Both the position numbers and the translations under genes were made by a program. From NCBI RefSeq assembly GCF_900099965.1, contig NZ_FNDJ01000037.1, positions 1 through 64,000 on the forward strand: DNA of 64,000 nt. Direction: 5' to 3'. The stretch is from Nonomuraea jiangxiensis (GTDB lineage: Bacteria > Actinomycetota > Actinomycetes > Streptosporangiales > Streptosporangiaceae). Under the pieces are notes generated by a model. That model did no database searches. It was not told where the DNA came from and saw only the letters and a list, made by a program, of their open reading frames with translations. Within the stretch, counting starts at the first letter, position 1; each line of letters starts with the position of its first letter. Shown here in pieces: positions 25,012 through 33,517 of the stretch.

Positions 25012-26143
25012 CCGGGATGCTCGCGTGGACCCGGAAACCTCCCTGGGGGACGGCCCCCACCTGGAGTTCCCCGCCGCACAGCGCGACCCGCTCGGCTATG
25101 CCGCGCAGGCCGAAGCCCTCCGTGCCCGGCGCCCGCCGCACTTCCGGACCGTCGTCAGCGACCCGCACGTCCACCATGCCGGGAAGGTAGCGCAGGGTGA
25201 CGGTGGCAGTGGCGCCCGAAGCGTGCTTGCGGCTGTTGGTCAGCGCCTCCTGGACGATCCGGTAGACCGCGTGGTCCACGGTCGTCGGCAGGGGGAAGGG
25301 CTCCCCGGTCACCTCCATGACGATGCGCTGGCCGGCCTCGCGAGCCCGCTCCACCAGGTCGGGCAGGTGGGCGACGCCGGTGGTGCGGGGCTCGGCGGCG
25401 CGCGCCTGCTCCGCGCGCAGCACGTGCAGCAGTTGCCGCAGCTCGGCTATGGCGTCGCGGCCGTTCTGCTCGGCCGTGGCGATCGCCTCCTCGGCCTGCC
25501 CCGGGTCCTGGCGCAGGACCGTACGGGCGGCGCCGAGCAGCACGTTCATCGTGGTGATGTGGTGGGCCACCACGTCGTGCAACTCCCGGGCGATCCGCGC
25601 CCGCTCCACCCGTACGGCCGCCGCCGCCGACTCGGCCCGGTCGCGCTGCTTCAGCTCGTGGCGCAGCCGCAGCAGGTTGCCCAGCGCGACCAGCAGCAGG
25701 ATCGGGAGCAGCATGACACCGGCGACGAGGAACGCGGTGGCCAGCGGCCCGTCCCCGTCCTGGGCGAGCACCGGAAAGCCCGCGGCGTGCAGGCCCACGA
25801 GGGTGCCGCCGTAACACAGGCCGACGATCGCCGCCGTGGTCCAGGAGACGCGGGGCCGGGTGTGCCTGCCCACGGCGTACAGGGCGAATGCCAGCCCGCC
25901 GGGGAACACCGGATGCGGCGTGACGAGCAGCAGCACGAGGGTGCAGGCGGAGCCGAAGGCGACGACCAGGACGGGCCGCTGCCGGCGCCAGAACAGGGCG
26001 CCGGCGGCCAGCCCGCTGATGAGGAGCTGGGCGGCGAGGGCCGGCCCGCTCGCTCCGGGCGCTCCGGGCGTGGACGACAACCATGCCAGGAGGATGACGA
26101 GGACATCCGCTGTCCGCGACTCACCGAAAGGCCTGCGCACCAT
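24986..26143 (-). CDS. NarL-type sensor histidine kinase (HisKA_3)
   Basis: The 385-aa membrane kinase has about five to six N-terminal helices (for example LLISGLAAGALF, VLVVAFGSACTLVLLLV, AFLVAGVMLLPILLLVALG), a dimerisation and phosphoacceptor helix with the H-box ARELHDVVAHHITTM (His near residue 190), and an HATPase domain with N-box VQEALTNSRKHA, and G-boxes VADDGPE and GFGLRGIAERV. Normally the next gene encodes the partner regulator; here that gene is reduced to its first 25 codons, so the kinase is an orphan within this window unless a remote regulator serves it. It lies between the lasso precursor and the second SARP. Confidence 0.9.
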   Translation of the reverse strand: MVRRPFGESRTADVLVILLAWLSSTPGAPGASGPALAAQLLISGLAAGALFWRRQRPVLVVAFGSACTLVLLLVTPHPVFPGGLAFALYAVGRHTRPRVSWTTAAIVGLCYGGTLVGLHAAGFPVLAQDGDGPLATAFLVAGVMLLPILLLVALGNLLRLRHELKQRDRAESAAAAVRVERARIARELHDVVAHHITTMNVLLGAARTVLRQDPGQAEEAIATAEQNGRDAIAELRQLLHVLRAEQARAAEPRTTGVAHLPDLVERAREAGQRIVMEVTGEPFPLPTTVDHAVYRIVQEALTNSRKHASGATATVTLRYLPGMVDVRVADDGPEVRRAPGTEGFGLRGIAERVALCGGELQVGAVPQGGFRVHASIPADQGADRR

Positions 26144-26177
26144 CCGGGACTCTACCCGGATGATCGGCCGCGCGCGG

Positions 26178-28019
26178 TCAGATCCGGCTGCCGCCGCCCA
26201 CTCCGGCGAGCACGCGGCCGACGGCGGCGTCGAGCTCGGCGACCGGATCCTCGGCCAGCGCCCGCTCGCGCGCGTGGGCCAGCACCATGGCGGGACAGCG
26301 GTAAGTGAACGTGCCGCCCGCTCCGACGCCGGAGACGGTGAGCAGCCGCGCGTCGATGAGGGCCTCGATCCGCGCCTCGGCCTCGGCCGGTGTCACCGCC
26401 TCCAGCTGGGAGGCCTCCCAGGCCGAGATCTCCCGGGCGGCGAAGTAGCCGAGCTTGCGTAGCAGCGCCCGGCCTTCCGGGGCCAGCGCACGGTAGCCGC
26501 CGTCGAGGGCGGAGCGGATGTCCAGGTCGTCATGCCGCAACTCGGACAGCAGCCGGTCGCGATCCTCCAGGCGGGCCGCCAGGGTGCTCATGCTCCAGTG
26601 CGGCTTGGCCGCCAGCCGGGCGGCGGCGATGTCCAGCGCCAGGGGCAGGCCGTCGCACATCTCGATCACCCGGCGGGTGGCCTCCGGCTCGGCCTCCAGG
26701 CGGTGCGCGCCGACGCCGCCGGCGAGCAGCGCCCACGCGTCCGCGACCGCCAGCTCGTCCAGGGTCACCTGGACGGCCTCGCGTAAGGAGGCCAGCGACG
26801 AGCGGCTGGTCGCGATGAGCGCGCAGTTACGGCCGGCCGGAAGGACCGCGCGGACCTGCGCGGCGCTGGTCACGTTCTCCAGCACGATGAGCACGCGCCG
26901 GGTCGCCAGCAGGGTCCGCAGCCGGCCGCTGCACTCGTCCTGCCGGGCCGGCACGTCACCGCCGCACAGCGCCCGCAGCATGCTGGGCAGCGCGCCCTCC
27001 GGCTCGGCGCTGTAGAGCTGCCCGTCGGGGAACGACTCCGCCCAGCGGTGGGCGACCTCCAGCGCCAGCGTGGACTTGCCGGAGCCGGGCGCCCCGGTGA
27101 TGGCGACGGCACGGCCGCCCCGGTCGAACGCGGTCTGGATCCGCTCCAGCTCGGGCTCACGGCCGATGATCCGCACCGGGCGGGGCGGGAGTTGCCGGGG
27201 AGCCGGCTCCTCCGCGTCGAGTACGGGTTCCTGGCGGAGGATCTGCTCGTAGAGCCGGCGCAGCTCGGGAGAGGGATCGATGCCCAGCTGGTCGGCCAGT
27301 TCCGCGCGGAGCGCGGTGTAGGCGGCGATGGCCTCACCCGCCCGGCCGGCCTGGTAACAGGCCACCATGAGCTGCCAGGAGAAGCGCTCCCGCAGCGGGT
27401 GCTCGCCGGTCAGGCGGCGGAGCTCGGGAATCAGCTCGTCGTGGCGGCCCAGCGCCAGGTCGGCCCCGATCCTGTCCTGGACCGCCGTCAGCCGGCGCTC
27501 CTCCCACTCCTCGGCCGCCATCCTGAAGACGTCGCTGTCCAGCCCCGCCAGGGCCGGGCCGCGCCAGATCCGCAGCGCGTCCCGCAGCAGCCGGACCTTC
27601 TCTCCCGGCCGGACCGTGGTGCCGGCCGCCTCCGTCAGGTTCTTGAACCGCCAGGCGTCGATGGCCTCCGCGGACGCCTCCAGCCGGTATGAGCCGTCCC
27701 GCTCCAGGATCAGCACGCCCTGCTTGCGCAGCTCCCAGATCCCGCGCTGCACCTGGTTGCGGGCGCTCTTGGTGGGATATTCCCCGTACAGGCCGTCTAC
27801 CAGGGCCTCCACGCTCACCAGGCGGCCGGGGGAGAGCAGGAGCCGGGCCATCACCGTCCTCGACCTCTTGGTGGAGAGCTGGATCTCCTGGGCGCCCTGC
27901 CACAACGTCACCGCTCCCAGGAAGCCGAATCGCGTCGTCGCCCCGTCGGGGGAACTCGTCTCCATGCGCGGCTGCTGCCCGGCCCGCCCGTTCACTCGAC
28001 CGCTCGCCGCAAGCGTCAT
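26178..28019 (-). CDS. SARP-family transcriptional activator with NB-ARC domain
   Basis: The 613-aa regulator has a winged-helix DNA-binding domain (FGFLGAVTLWQGAQEIQL, residues about 30-115), a BTAD domain (about 120-270), and an NB-ARC NTPase with Walker A GAPGSGKST near residue 320, Walker B RRVLIVLENV, and GLPLAL; the TPR tail of AfsR is absent. The ATG at 28019 has AGGGAGA 6 bases upstream; an alternative ATG lies at 27965. The gene points towards the kinase and lasso genes and is the natural activator of the RiPP operon. A three-unit 11-bp repeat at 28087-28119 just upstream is a candidate binding site for it or for the other SARP. Confidence 0.9.
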   Translation of the reverse strand: MTLAASGRVNGRAGQQPRMETSSPDGATTRFGFLGAVTLWQGAQEIQLSTKRSRTVMARLLLSPGRLVSVEALVDGLYGEYPTKSARNQVQRGIWELRKQGVLILERDGSYRLEASAEAIDAWRFKNLTEAAGTTVRPGEKVRLLRDALRIWRGPALAGLDSDVFRMAAEEWEERRLTAVQDRIGADLALGRHDELIPELRRLTGEHPLRERFSWQLMVACYQAGRAGEAIAAYTALRAELADQLGIDPSPELRRLYEQILRQEPVLDAEEPAPRQLPPRPVRIIGREPELERIQTAFDRGGRAVAITGAPGSGKSTLALEVAHRWAESFPDGQLYSAEPEGALPSMLRALCGGDVPARQDECSGRLRTLLATRRVLIVLENVTSAAQVRAVLPAGRNCALIATSRSSLASLREAVQVTLDELAVADAWALLAGGVGAHRLEAEPEATRRVIEMCDGLPLALDIAAARLAAKPHWSMSTLAARLEDRDRLLSELRHDDLDIRSALDGGYRALAPEGRALLRKLGYFAAREISAWEASQLEAVTPAEAEARIEALIDARLLTVSGVGAGGTFTYRCPAMVLAHARERALAEDPVAELDAAVGRVLAGVGGGSRI

Positions 28020-28086
28020 CACGCGTCTCCCTCTGGTGCGTAGCGACCCTGTCGACATCCACGATCCGGGCTCGGCTGACACCGAC

Positions 28087-28119
28087 CTATTGCGGCCCTA
28101 TCACTGCGCTATCACGGCG
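28087..28119. promoter_or_regulatory. Three 11-bp direct repeats, candidate SARP operator
   Basis: CTATTGCGGCC, CTATCACTGCG and CTATCACGGCG follow each other without gap; the heptamer CTATCAC/CTATTGC recurs every 11 bp. SARP proteins bind heptameric direct repeats spaced 11 bp (one helical turn). The site lies between the divergent SARP (start 28019) and TPWD-peptide (start 28216) genes. Confidence 0.65.
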
Positions 28120-28215
28120 GCCTGAGCAGGGGTCAGCCGTGAGATGGGCCGGTGAAGGACAGGGGCCGCACATTTCTCACATCGCGGCAACCGGGCCAGC
28201 CAGAAGGGGTGTCAT

Positions 28216-28411
28216 CGTGCAGACCAAGAGACTGATCACCGTAGCCACCGTAGCGGTCGCCATGCTCTTCGCCGGCGCCGTCAGCGCCTTGGCCGATGCC
28301 CCTTCGGAGCACCCCACGTCGGGCGACACCCCATGGGACCTGAACGAGGACACGCCGTGGGACCTCGGCGGGAACACGCCGTGGGACTACGCCGACACGC
28401 CGTGGGACTAG
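28216..28411 (+). CDS. Secreted 64-aa peptide with four TPWD repeats
   Basis: The GTG start has AGAAGGGG upstream. Residues 1-27 are a Sec signal peptide (basic start, then VAVAMLFAGAVSALA-DA). The mature part of about 37 residues carries four copies of [D/N]-T-P-W-D separated by three or four residues (GDTPWDLNE, DTPWDLGG, NTPWDYA, DTPWD) and ends exactly with the last repeat. It is acidic and Cys-free, so it is not a lanthipeptide substrate. It is divergent from a SARP across the 11-bp repeats and is followed by a strong terminator, so it is a single-gene unit. The function is unknown; a signal peptide, structural peptide or source of repeated short peptides are possibilities. Confidence 0.75.
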
Positions 28412-28436
28412 CAAGCGGGCGTCGCCCGAGCAGGTG

Positions 28437-28470
28437 AACGGCCCCGCCCTTCGGAGGGCAGGGGCCGTTT
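28437..28470. terminator. Bidirectional terminator between the TPWD gene and the YbdK-type gene
   Basis: AACGGCCCC pairs with GGGGCCGTT, extended by GCCC/GGGC around a TTCGG-type loop, followed by TT on the plus strand. It sits between two convergent genes and can serve both. Confidence 0.8.
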
Positions 28471-28477
28471 GGTCTGC

Positions 28478-29620
28478 TCAGGGCACGGCGACGTTGCCGG
28501 AATCCGTCAGGGAGACCAACTGCTCGGTGACGTCACGCAGGCTTCCACCGCGCAGCAGGATCGCTCGCTGTCGCACGGCGGAGTTCCCGGATCGGCTTAC
28601 CTGCCGCATCAGGTCGCTCACCGCGTCAAAATCCTTCAGGTCCTCAAGAGCGCCGCGAATGTACTGGAGGAAGCGCTCGACCATCGTCGAAGCCGGCACC
28701 GCCTCCTTCGCGCCGACGTCGATGAGGTCCTTGTCGAGGCCCCAGCGCGCCGCATGCCATGTCGCCGCCCGGAGGAACGGTTGATCCATGCGCACTTCGG
28801 GTTTGCCCTGTTCGATCTCGCGGAGGACGGTCAGCACCAGGGCTCGGCACAGGGCGGCCACGAGCACCGCATCGTCAACGCTCGGACAGGCGTCCATGAT
28901 CCGGAACTCGACGGTCTCGAAACGGGTTCCCAGGCGGGCGTCCCAGTAAATGTGCCCGGCATCCAGGATGGTTCCGGTGGCGATGAGCATGTCGGCGTAC
29001 TGCTGATATTGGCTGTACGACTCGAAACGAGGTGCGGGGCCCGCGACGGGGAAGCCTCCCCACAACGTGTGCCGGTAGCTCGCGTAGCCGGTGGACCGCG
29101 AGGCGAAGAAGGGGGAGCTGGCGGAGACGGCCAGGAGCGTCGGCAACCAGGGAGCCACCCGGTTCAGGACATGCACCGCGCGGTCTCGATCGTCGACGCC
29201 GACGTGAACGTGGTAACCGCAGGTGAATCGGCGCCTGACCACGTCGTGGTAATGATCCGCGATCTGGTGGTAGCGCGGTTTGGGGACGACATCCACCGCA
29301 CGCCAATCACCGATGGGAAGGGTGCCCGCGCACACGACGGACCTCCCTTCGGCATCGGCCGCATCGGCCAGGGCACGGCGAAGCGCGACAAGCTCCGAGT
29401 GCAGGTCGCCCAGTGAGCCGCATATCCCCGTGCGAGTCTCCACGATGGCGGCCTGGAACTCCGTGTCATAACCACCGATCTCACCGGTGGATCGGCCGTT
29501 CAGCAACGTGCTGAAACCGGCCAGGCCGTTGGACACCGGTGCCTTCGTCTTGTGGTCGACAACGAAAAGCTCCTCTTCCGCGCCGATCGTAAGCATCTCG
29601 CTCCGGTTGAAGTCAGTCAT
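28478..29620 (-). CDS. YbdK-type carboxylate-amine ligase (GCS2 family)
   Basis: The 380-aa product starts LTIGAEEELFVVD, the glutamate-binding start of the GCS2/YbdK family, and contains QAAIVETRTGIC, TCGYHVHVGVDD, and the catalytic-fold stretch FRIMDACPSVDD. Members ligate glutamate or another carboxylate to an amine using ATP. The gene overlaps the dioxygenase gene by 4 bp (ATGA), so an amino acid hydroxylated by that enzyme is a plausible co-substrate or product path. It could also be a simple gamma-glutamylcysteine ligase, but the operon context argues for a special conjugate. Confidence 0.88.
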   Translation of the reverse strand: MTDFNRSEMLTIGAEEELFVVDHKTKAPVSNGLAGFSTLLNGRSTGEIGGYDTEFQAAIVETRTGICGSLGDLHSELVALRRALADAADAEGRSVVCAGTLPIGDWRAVDVVPKPRYHQIADHYHDVVRRRFTCGYHVHVGVDDRDRAVHVLNRVAPWLPTLLAVSASSPFFASRSTGYASYRHTLWGGFPVAGPAPRFESYSQYQQYADMLIATGTILDAGHIYWDARLGTRFETVEFRIMDACPSVDDAVLVAALCRALVLTVLREIEQGKPEVRMDQPFLRAATWHAARWGLDKDLIDVGAKEAVPASTMVERFLQYIRGALEDLKDFDAVSDLMRQVSRSGNSAVRQRAILLRGGSLRDVTEQLVSLTDSGNVAVP

Positions 29621-30381
29621 GGAGAAACTCGTACGAAAGTGACAACCAACACGTCCCGATAGGCCGGCATTCCTGACCCGTCGCGTTCGATGGGATGAAC
29701 TCCATGAAACACGCGCCGGTCGTCGACGATCGCCATGTCCAACGGGTCCGCCAAACGGAAGGTGTCCAGCACGTTCCCTTGGGCGTCGCTAATGGTAGTG
29801 GTGCCGCCGGCTGCGTGCGAGAGATTGACCATGACCATTATGGCAAAATCTACCCCATCACGGTGCCTTCCCTCGGGTGTGGGGAGGCCGCGACCGGAAT
29901 CATCCACTTCGATGCGAAATTGGTGGACTTCGATGTGCCATTGGCGGTCGGGTTCCAACTCCGCGACGATGCGTCCACAGAGGATGAGGAGGTTCGACAT
30001 GACATCGCCCGTCATGACCTCGATCTCGATCGGCTCGAAAAGCCGCTCGACTCCACCGTTGAGGACGTTGTAGTCCAGGCTCTGGTAATGGGGGCGGTGC
30101 GCCTCCCGTTTCGGTGTCACGCTCCCGGGGCTCATGCTCAACGTGGCGTGCCGGCGGCGCCGATAGCGGCCATGGTCGGCCATGTGCTCGTCTATCGGCA
30201 TGGAAAACCAACTGGAAGTGAACTTGTTCCAGTCGGCCAACGACGGCTCATATGCCGCGCCCAGCAGTACGCGCGTCCCCGATCCCGGCACCAGGCAGTA
30301 GCCGTCCGAGGCCATCCGGTCGCAGATCTGTTGCAGTGTGCTTGTTTCGGGTAATCGCCTGGAAATTTGGTCCCCAGCCAT
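29617..30381 (-). CDS. 2OG-Fe(II) dioxygenase (PF10014-like, amino-acid hydroxylase type)
   Basis: The 254-aa product has the metal motif H-x-D in GRHRDGVDFAIMVMVNL (residues about 173-189), the G-G-T-T segment and the distal VFHGVHPI His near residue 233, followed by an Arg-rich end that can bind 2-oxoglutarate. The N-terminal half (FTSSWFSMPIDEHMADHGRYRRRRHATLSM) matches the family that includes L-isoleucine hydroxylase. Its likely role is hydroxylation of a free amino acid. It sits between a membrane NACHT NTPase (18 bp upstream) and the YbdK-type ligase (overlapping), an unusual trio. Confidence 0.85.
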   Translation of the reverse strand: MAGDQISRRLPETSTLQQICDRMASDGYCLVPGSGTRVLLGAAYEPSLADWNKFTSSWFSMPIDEHMADHGRYRRRRHATLSMSPGSVTPKREAHRPHYQSLDYNVLNGGVERLFEPIEIEVMTGDVMSNLLILCGRIVAELEPDRQWHIEVHQFRIEVDDSGRGLPTPEGRHRDGVDFAIMVMVNLSHAAGGTTTISDAQGNVLDTFRLADPLDMAIVDDRRVFHGVHPIERDGSGMPAYRDVLVVTFVRVSP

Positions 30382-30398
30382 TGGTATCCCGCCCTTGA

Positions 30399-32513
30399 CT
30401 ATTGGCCTGACCCATCGATGGCTTTCTCGCGCCCTTCAGGCGCCGGCGTTCCTGTGTCCGCCGAGGAATGCATCTGTGCGAAGTACTCAAGGAAAACCCG
30501 ATGCACGAAGATGTAGCCGCCTCCGATGCGCTGCAGCAGGTAGTTTCCGGTCGCGTATTGCAGGAAGCGAACCCACCGAAGCGGGATCTGGTCGCTCAGC
30601 CTCAGCGCCAGGCGCAGGGCCATGTGATGAAACCACGCCCGCCCGCCCGCGTGCAGGGCCGTCAGCAGGAATACCGACCCGCCCGCGACGGCACCGTCGA
30701 TCAGACCGAACTGAAGCGTCATGACCGAACCGAACGCATATCCGGTGACGATGCCGACCAGCACTCCGCCGGGCAGCCCGACCAGGAGCGCGTTTCTGAG
30801 CGAACGTCTGATTCCCTCGTTGGGAATGGTATGCAGATCCCGCAGGGCCGGTGACACACCGCCCACGAAAAGATAGAAGGTCACGCAGATCAGTTCGAAC
30901 ATCACGAAGAAGAATATGAGGGTCGGGAGCCCCCACACCTGCATGATGGCGCCGACCGCGGAAGCGATGATGGTTCCCGTGATCAGGCCGGAGCGCAGTT
31001 GACGTCGTGCGTTGGCTCTGAGGGCCTGTGTCGACCACGCGATGGTCTCGGCCGGTCTGATCTGGTGATCGAGCCCGAAAATCAGGACCAGGAGTCCGAT
31101 CGCCAGTCCCGTCAGCCAGCCGGAGGAAATTCCCCCGATGGCCACCTCATTGGACTTCTTGAACAGCTGCGCGCCGAGTTCGTTGACGTAGTCGATCGTG
31201 TAACCGGTGATCAGAAAGACGGCGGAGGCGAGGAGGACCGGAAAGGTCCAATTGGCCAGCGCCCTGAGCGGTTTACCGGTCAGCCATGTCGGTTGCATCC
31301 ACTCAACGTGGTACACGGTCTGATCGTGTTTGAGCATTTGATGGGCCAGGACCCCGAGCCAGCGCAGGACGTCTTTCGATGCGTACTCGCCGTAGGAGGA
31401 TGGGCGGTCCAGCGCACGTTGGATATAGCTCTCGATGAGATGGGTGCGCCTGTCGCCGCCGGCCATTCGCGTCCGCAGCGCCGCGGTAGAGCCGTGCTGA
31501 TAGGCGAGCGTGGCGACCACCAGCATGAGCGGGGTTGTGAGGAGTTCACGAAGCTGGTGATCTTCTTCGACGGCTCCGCGCAGTGCCTCCAGCTGATCCC
31601 CGGCGGATTCGAGGTAGGCCCCGATGCGGTCGGGCGGAATGGGGAGGATCGCGACTGCGGAGTTCAGCTTGAGTCGTGAACCGATTTCGTCGTAGTCGAC
31701 GAGGCGCGAGCAGACGGCGATCTGGGAGAGCCCCCGACTGTCCGTGAACCGGTTTATGACGCTCACGCACTGGGCGCGCCTGTCGATTCTGACCTCGTCC
31801 AGGCCGTCCAGCAGCGGTAAGATCAGGTCGTTGCTCAGCCATTCGCGAGCGACCTTGCGCGGCACGGTGTAACGCCGCAGGAGTTCGTCCTCAAGCCACT
31901 GCTCGAAAGCCTTCTGCGAACGCCCCCAGGTCGACAGGTTGAAGACGACGGGAATCGGCAGCTCGCTGTCGGATTCGGCGCGATCGAGGAGCTCCTTGGT
32001 GAGTTCGAGGAGAAGTGTCGTCTTTCCGGAGCCTGGGTGGCCCAGGATGAGCAGTGAGCCGCCCGTCTGGTCGAAGATTTCACTGATCGACTTCTGCACG
32101 TCGATCTTCTGCGGAAAGCTTCCCCCTTCGCGCAGGACGAATGTCCAGGGCCTTTGGACCGCATCCGGCTTGTTCTCGATCCCGAGCTCGATCTTGGATA
32201 TCGTCTCGAGTGAGTGCGCCAGAGCACCATCGATCCAGATGATGCGCTGGCGCTGGATCATCAACTGGCGATGGATACGGCGGGCGCTCGCCTTGTAACC
32301 GGTGGGACCATCGTCCAGCGGTGCTCCGAACTGCCATATGGCGATGCCCAGGCATGCCGTGGCCGCAGCCGCGAAGAGCACCCAAACCAGCGGGGAATTT
32401 TCGGTCAATTCTGACGGAAGTTTTTCTGAGACGGCATTCGTCGTGACGCCCAAGATGACTGCGGCAAGTGCTCCAGTCGCTGCGAGCGCCGCCCGTGCCC
32501 GCTGTTTTTTCAC
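30399..32513 (-). CDS. Membrane-anchored NACHT/STAND NTPase (704 aa)
   Basis: Two N-terminal hydrophobic segments (ALAATGALAAVILGVTTNAV and LVWVLFAAAATACLGIAIW) are followed by a NACHT-type NTPase: Walker A GHPGSGKTTLL near residue 160, Walker B LILPLLDGLDEV near 250, and the sensor region VCSRLVDYD. The C-terminal half has about six to eight membrane helices (PVLLASAVFLITGYTI, GLAIGLLVLIFG, LIFFFVMFELICVTFYLFV and others) and ends with a short soluble part. No start alternative is better. STAND NTPases with membrane effectors occur in bacterial defence and in signalling. Its coupling to amino-acid-modifying enzymes is not something I recognise. Confidence 0.85.
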   Translation of the reverse strand: MKKQRARAALAATGALAAVILGVTTNAVSEKLPSELTENSPLVWVLFAAAATACLGIAIWQFGAPLDDGPTGYKASARRIHRQLMIQRQRIIWIDGALAHSLETISKIELGIENKPDAVQRPWTFVLREGGSFPQKIDVQKSISEIFDQTGGSLLILGHPGSGKTTLLLELTKELLDRAESDSELPIPVVFNLSTWGRSQKAFEQWLEDELLRRYTVPRKVAREWLSNDLILPLLDGLDEVRIDRRAQCVSVINRFTDSRGLSQIAVCSRLVDYDEIGSRLKLNSAVAILPIPPDRIGAYLESAGDQLEALRGAVEEDHQLRELLTTPLMLVVATLAYQHGSTAALRTRMAGGDRRTHLIESYIQRALDRPSSYGEYASKDVLRWLGVLAHQMLKHDQTVYHVEWMQPTWLTGKPLRALANWTFPVLLASAVFLITGYTIDYVNELGAQLFKKSNEVAIGGISSGWLTGLAIGLLVLIFGLDHQIRPAETIAWSTQALRANARRQLRSGLITGTIIASAVGAIMQVWGLPTLIFFFVMFELICVTFYLFVGGVSPALRDLHTIPNEGIRRSLRNALLVGLPGGVLVGIVTGYAFGSVMTLQFGLIDGAVAGGSVFLLTALHAGGRAWFHHMALRLALRLSDQIPLRWVRFLQYATGNYLLQRIGGGYIFVHRVFLEYFAQMHSSADTGTPAPEGREKAIDGSGQ

Positions 32514-32832
32514 GATTCGGCGACTGGGGTAGAAGGTGGAGTCGCCGGTCGGTTAGTGATCAAGATGAGCACTTCGCGCATGGTCGCGACCTACCTTGGC
32601 TTGATCTCATCCCACGCCAGTGCTGCTGCGGGGAAAGCAGCTTATCAAGGTTATTAGTGACTGTCCATGGCGGCCGTGCCTAATGGTTCTGGCTCTCCGT
32701 TATGGGCCTATTGGATACTCTGAAATAATTATGTGATTTGTCTATCGTTTGATGCCTATTGATAACTTTATGCCACTTCGCCCGGCCGAGCTCGATGTCA
32801 CCGCGCTGATCGGGGCGCGGTCTCGGGGTGCC
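32514..32832. other. AT-richer intergenic region, no gene seen
   Basis: About 320 bp between the NACHT gene start and the DsbA-like gene end. The part 32650-32770 is clearly richer in A/T than its surroundings (for example ATAATTATGTGATTTG), probably the promoter area of the NACHT operon or a recombination scar. No hairpin or small gene convinced me. Confidence 0.5.
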
Positions 32833-33465
32833 TTATCGGCCGCCAGCTTGCCGGAGTGCGTCGACGAGGGCCTCGGTGCTGGTCGCGCCGACGATCAGCG
32901 CGCCGTTCTCGAAGACGAATCTCGGTACGGTGGTGACGCCCTCCCGCCGTGCGGCGGCCACTTGCTCACGTACTTCGGCGCCCCCCTCCCCGGAGGCGAG
33001 AAAGTCCCGCACTCGGCCGCCGTCCAAGCCGGCCCGCTCGGCCAACTCGGCGAGTCGCGTGTGGTCGGCGACGTTCACGCCATCGCGGAAGTAGGCGTCG
33101 AAGAGGGCGGTCGCCAGCGCGGCCTGCACCTTGGCGCCGTGCTCGCGCAGGGCGAGCCACAGCAGCCGGTGGGCGGTGAAGGTGTTGACCGCGATGGCAC
33201 GGTCGAATCGGTACTCGATCCCTTCCTCGGCACCGAGCCGGGTCATCCCCGTGAGCATCGCCTCAGCCTGTTCAGGACCGAACATCTCGGCCACCGCGTC
33301 CATCAGCCGCCGGGGCTCTTCCGGCGCGTCGGGAATGAGCTGGTACGGACTGTGGACGAGTTCGAGGTCCGGTTCCGCACCGGCCGCGGCCACGGCGCGG
33401 TGAAACTGGTGCGTGCCGAGACGGCACCACGGGCACGCGATATCGCTGTATATCTTGACCTTCAT
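32833..33465 (-). CDS. DsbA-family/FrnE-like oxidoreductase
   Basis: The 210-aa cytoplasmic protein begins MKVKIYSDIACPWCRLG with the thioredoxin-fold C-P-W-C active site, followed by the FrnE-type helical insertion (LIPDAPEEPRRLMDAVAEMFG, HRLLWLALREHGAKVQ) and the cis-Pro loop GVTTVPRFVFENG. No signal peptide is present. FrnE relatives act as dithiol oxidoreductases or isomerases, some in polyketide clusters. The ATG at 33465 was preferred over 33501 because it begins the conserved strand. The neighbour upstream on the same strand is an FMN reductase, so both may belong to a thiol/redox response. Confidence 0.88.
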   Translation of the reverse strand: MKVKIYSDIACPWCRLGTHQFHRAVAAAGAEPDLELVHSPYQLIPDAPEEPRRLMDAVAEMFGPEQAEAMLTGMTRLGAEEGIEYRFDRAIAVNTFTAHRLLWLALREHGAKVQAALATALFDAYFRDGVNVADHTRLAELAERAGLDGGRVRDFLASGEGGAEVREQVAAARREGVTTVPRFVFENGALIVGATSTEALVDALRQAGGR

Positions 33466-33517
33466 CCTCGGTCTCTTCTCGTGTGGAGACAGTCGGCGCA
33501 TAGGGGATGCGGGCGCA

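Noticed and set aside
28216-28411. TPWD-repeat peptide as substrate of the LanM enzyme
   Set aside because: It has a Sec signal and no Cys, so thioether rings cannot form, and it is divergent with its own terminator.
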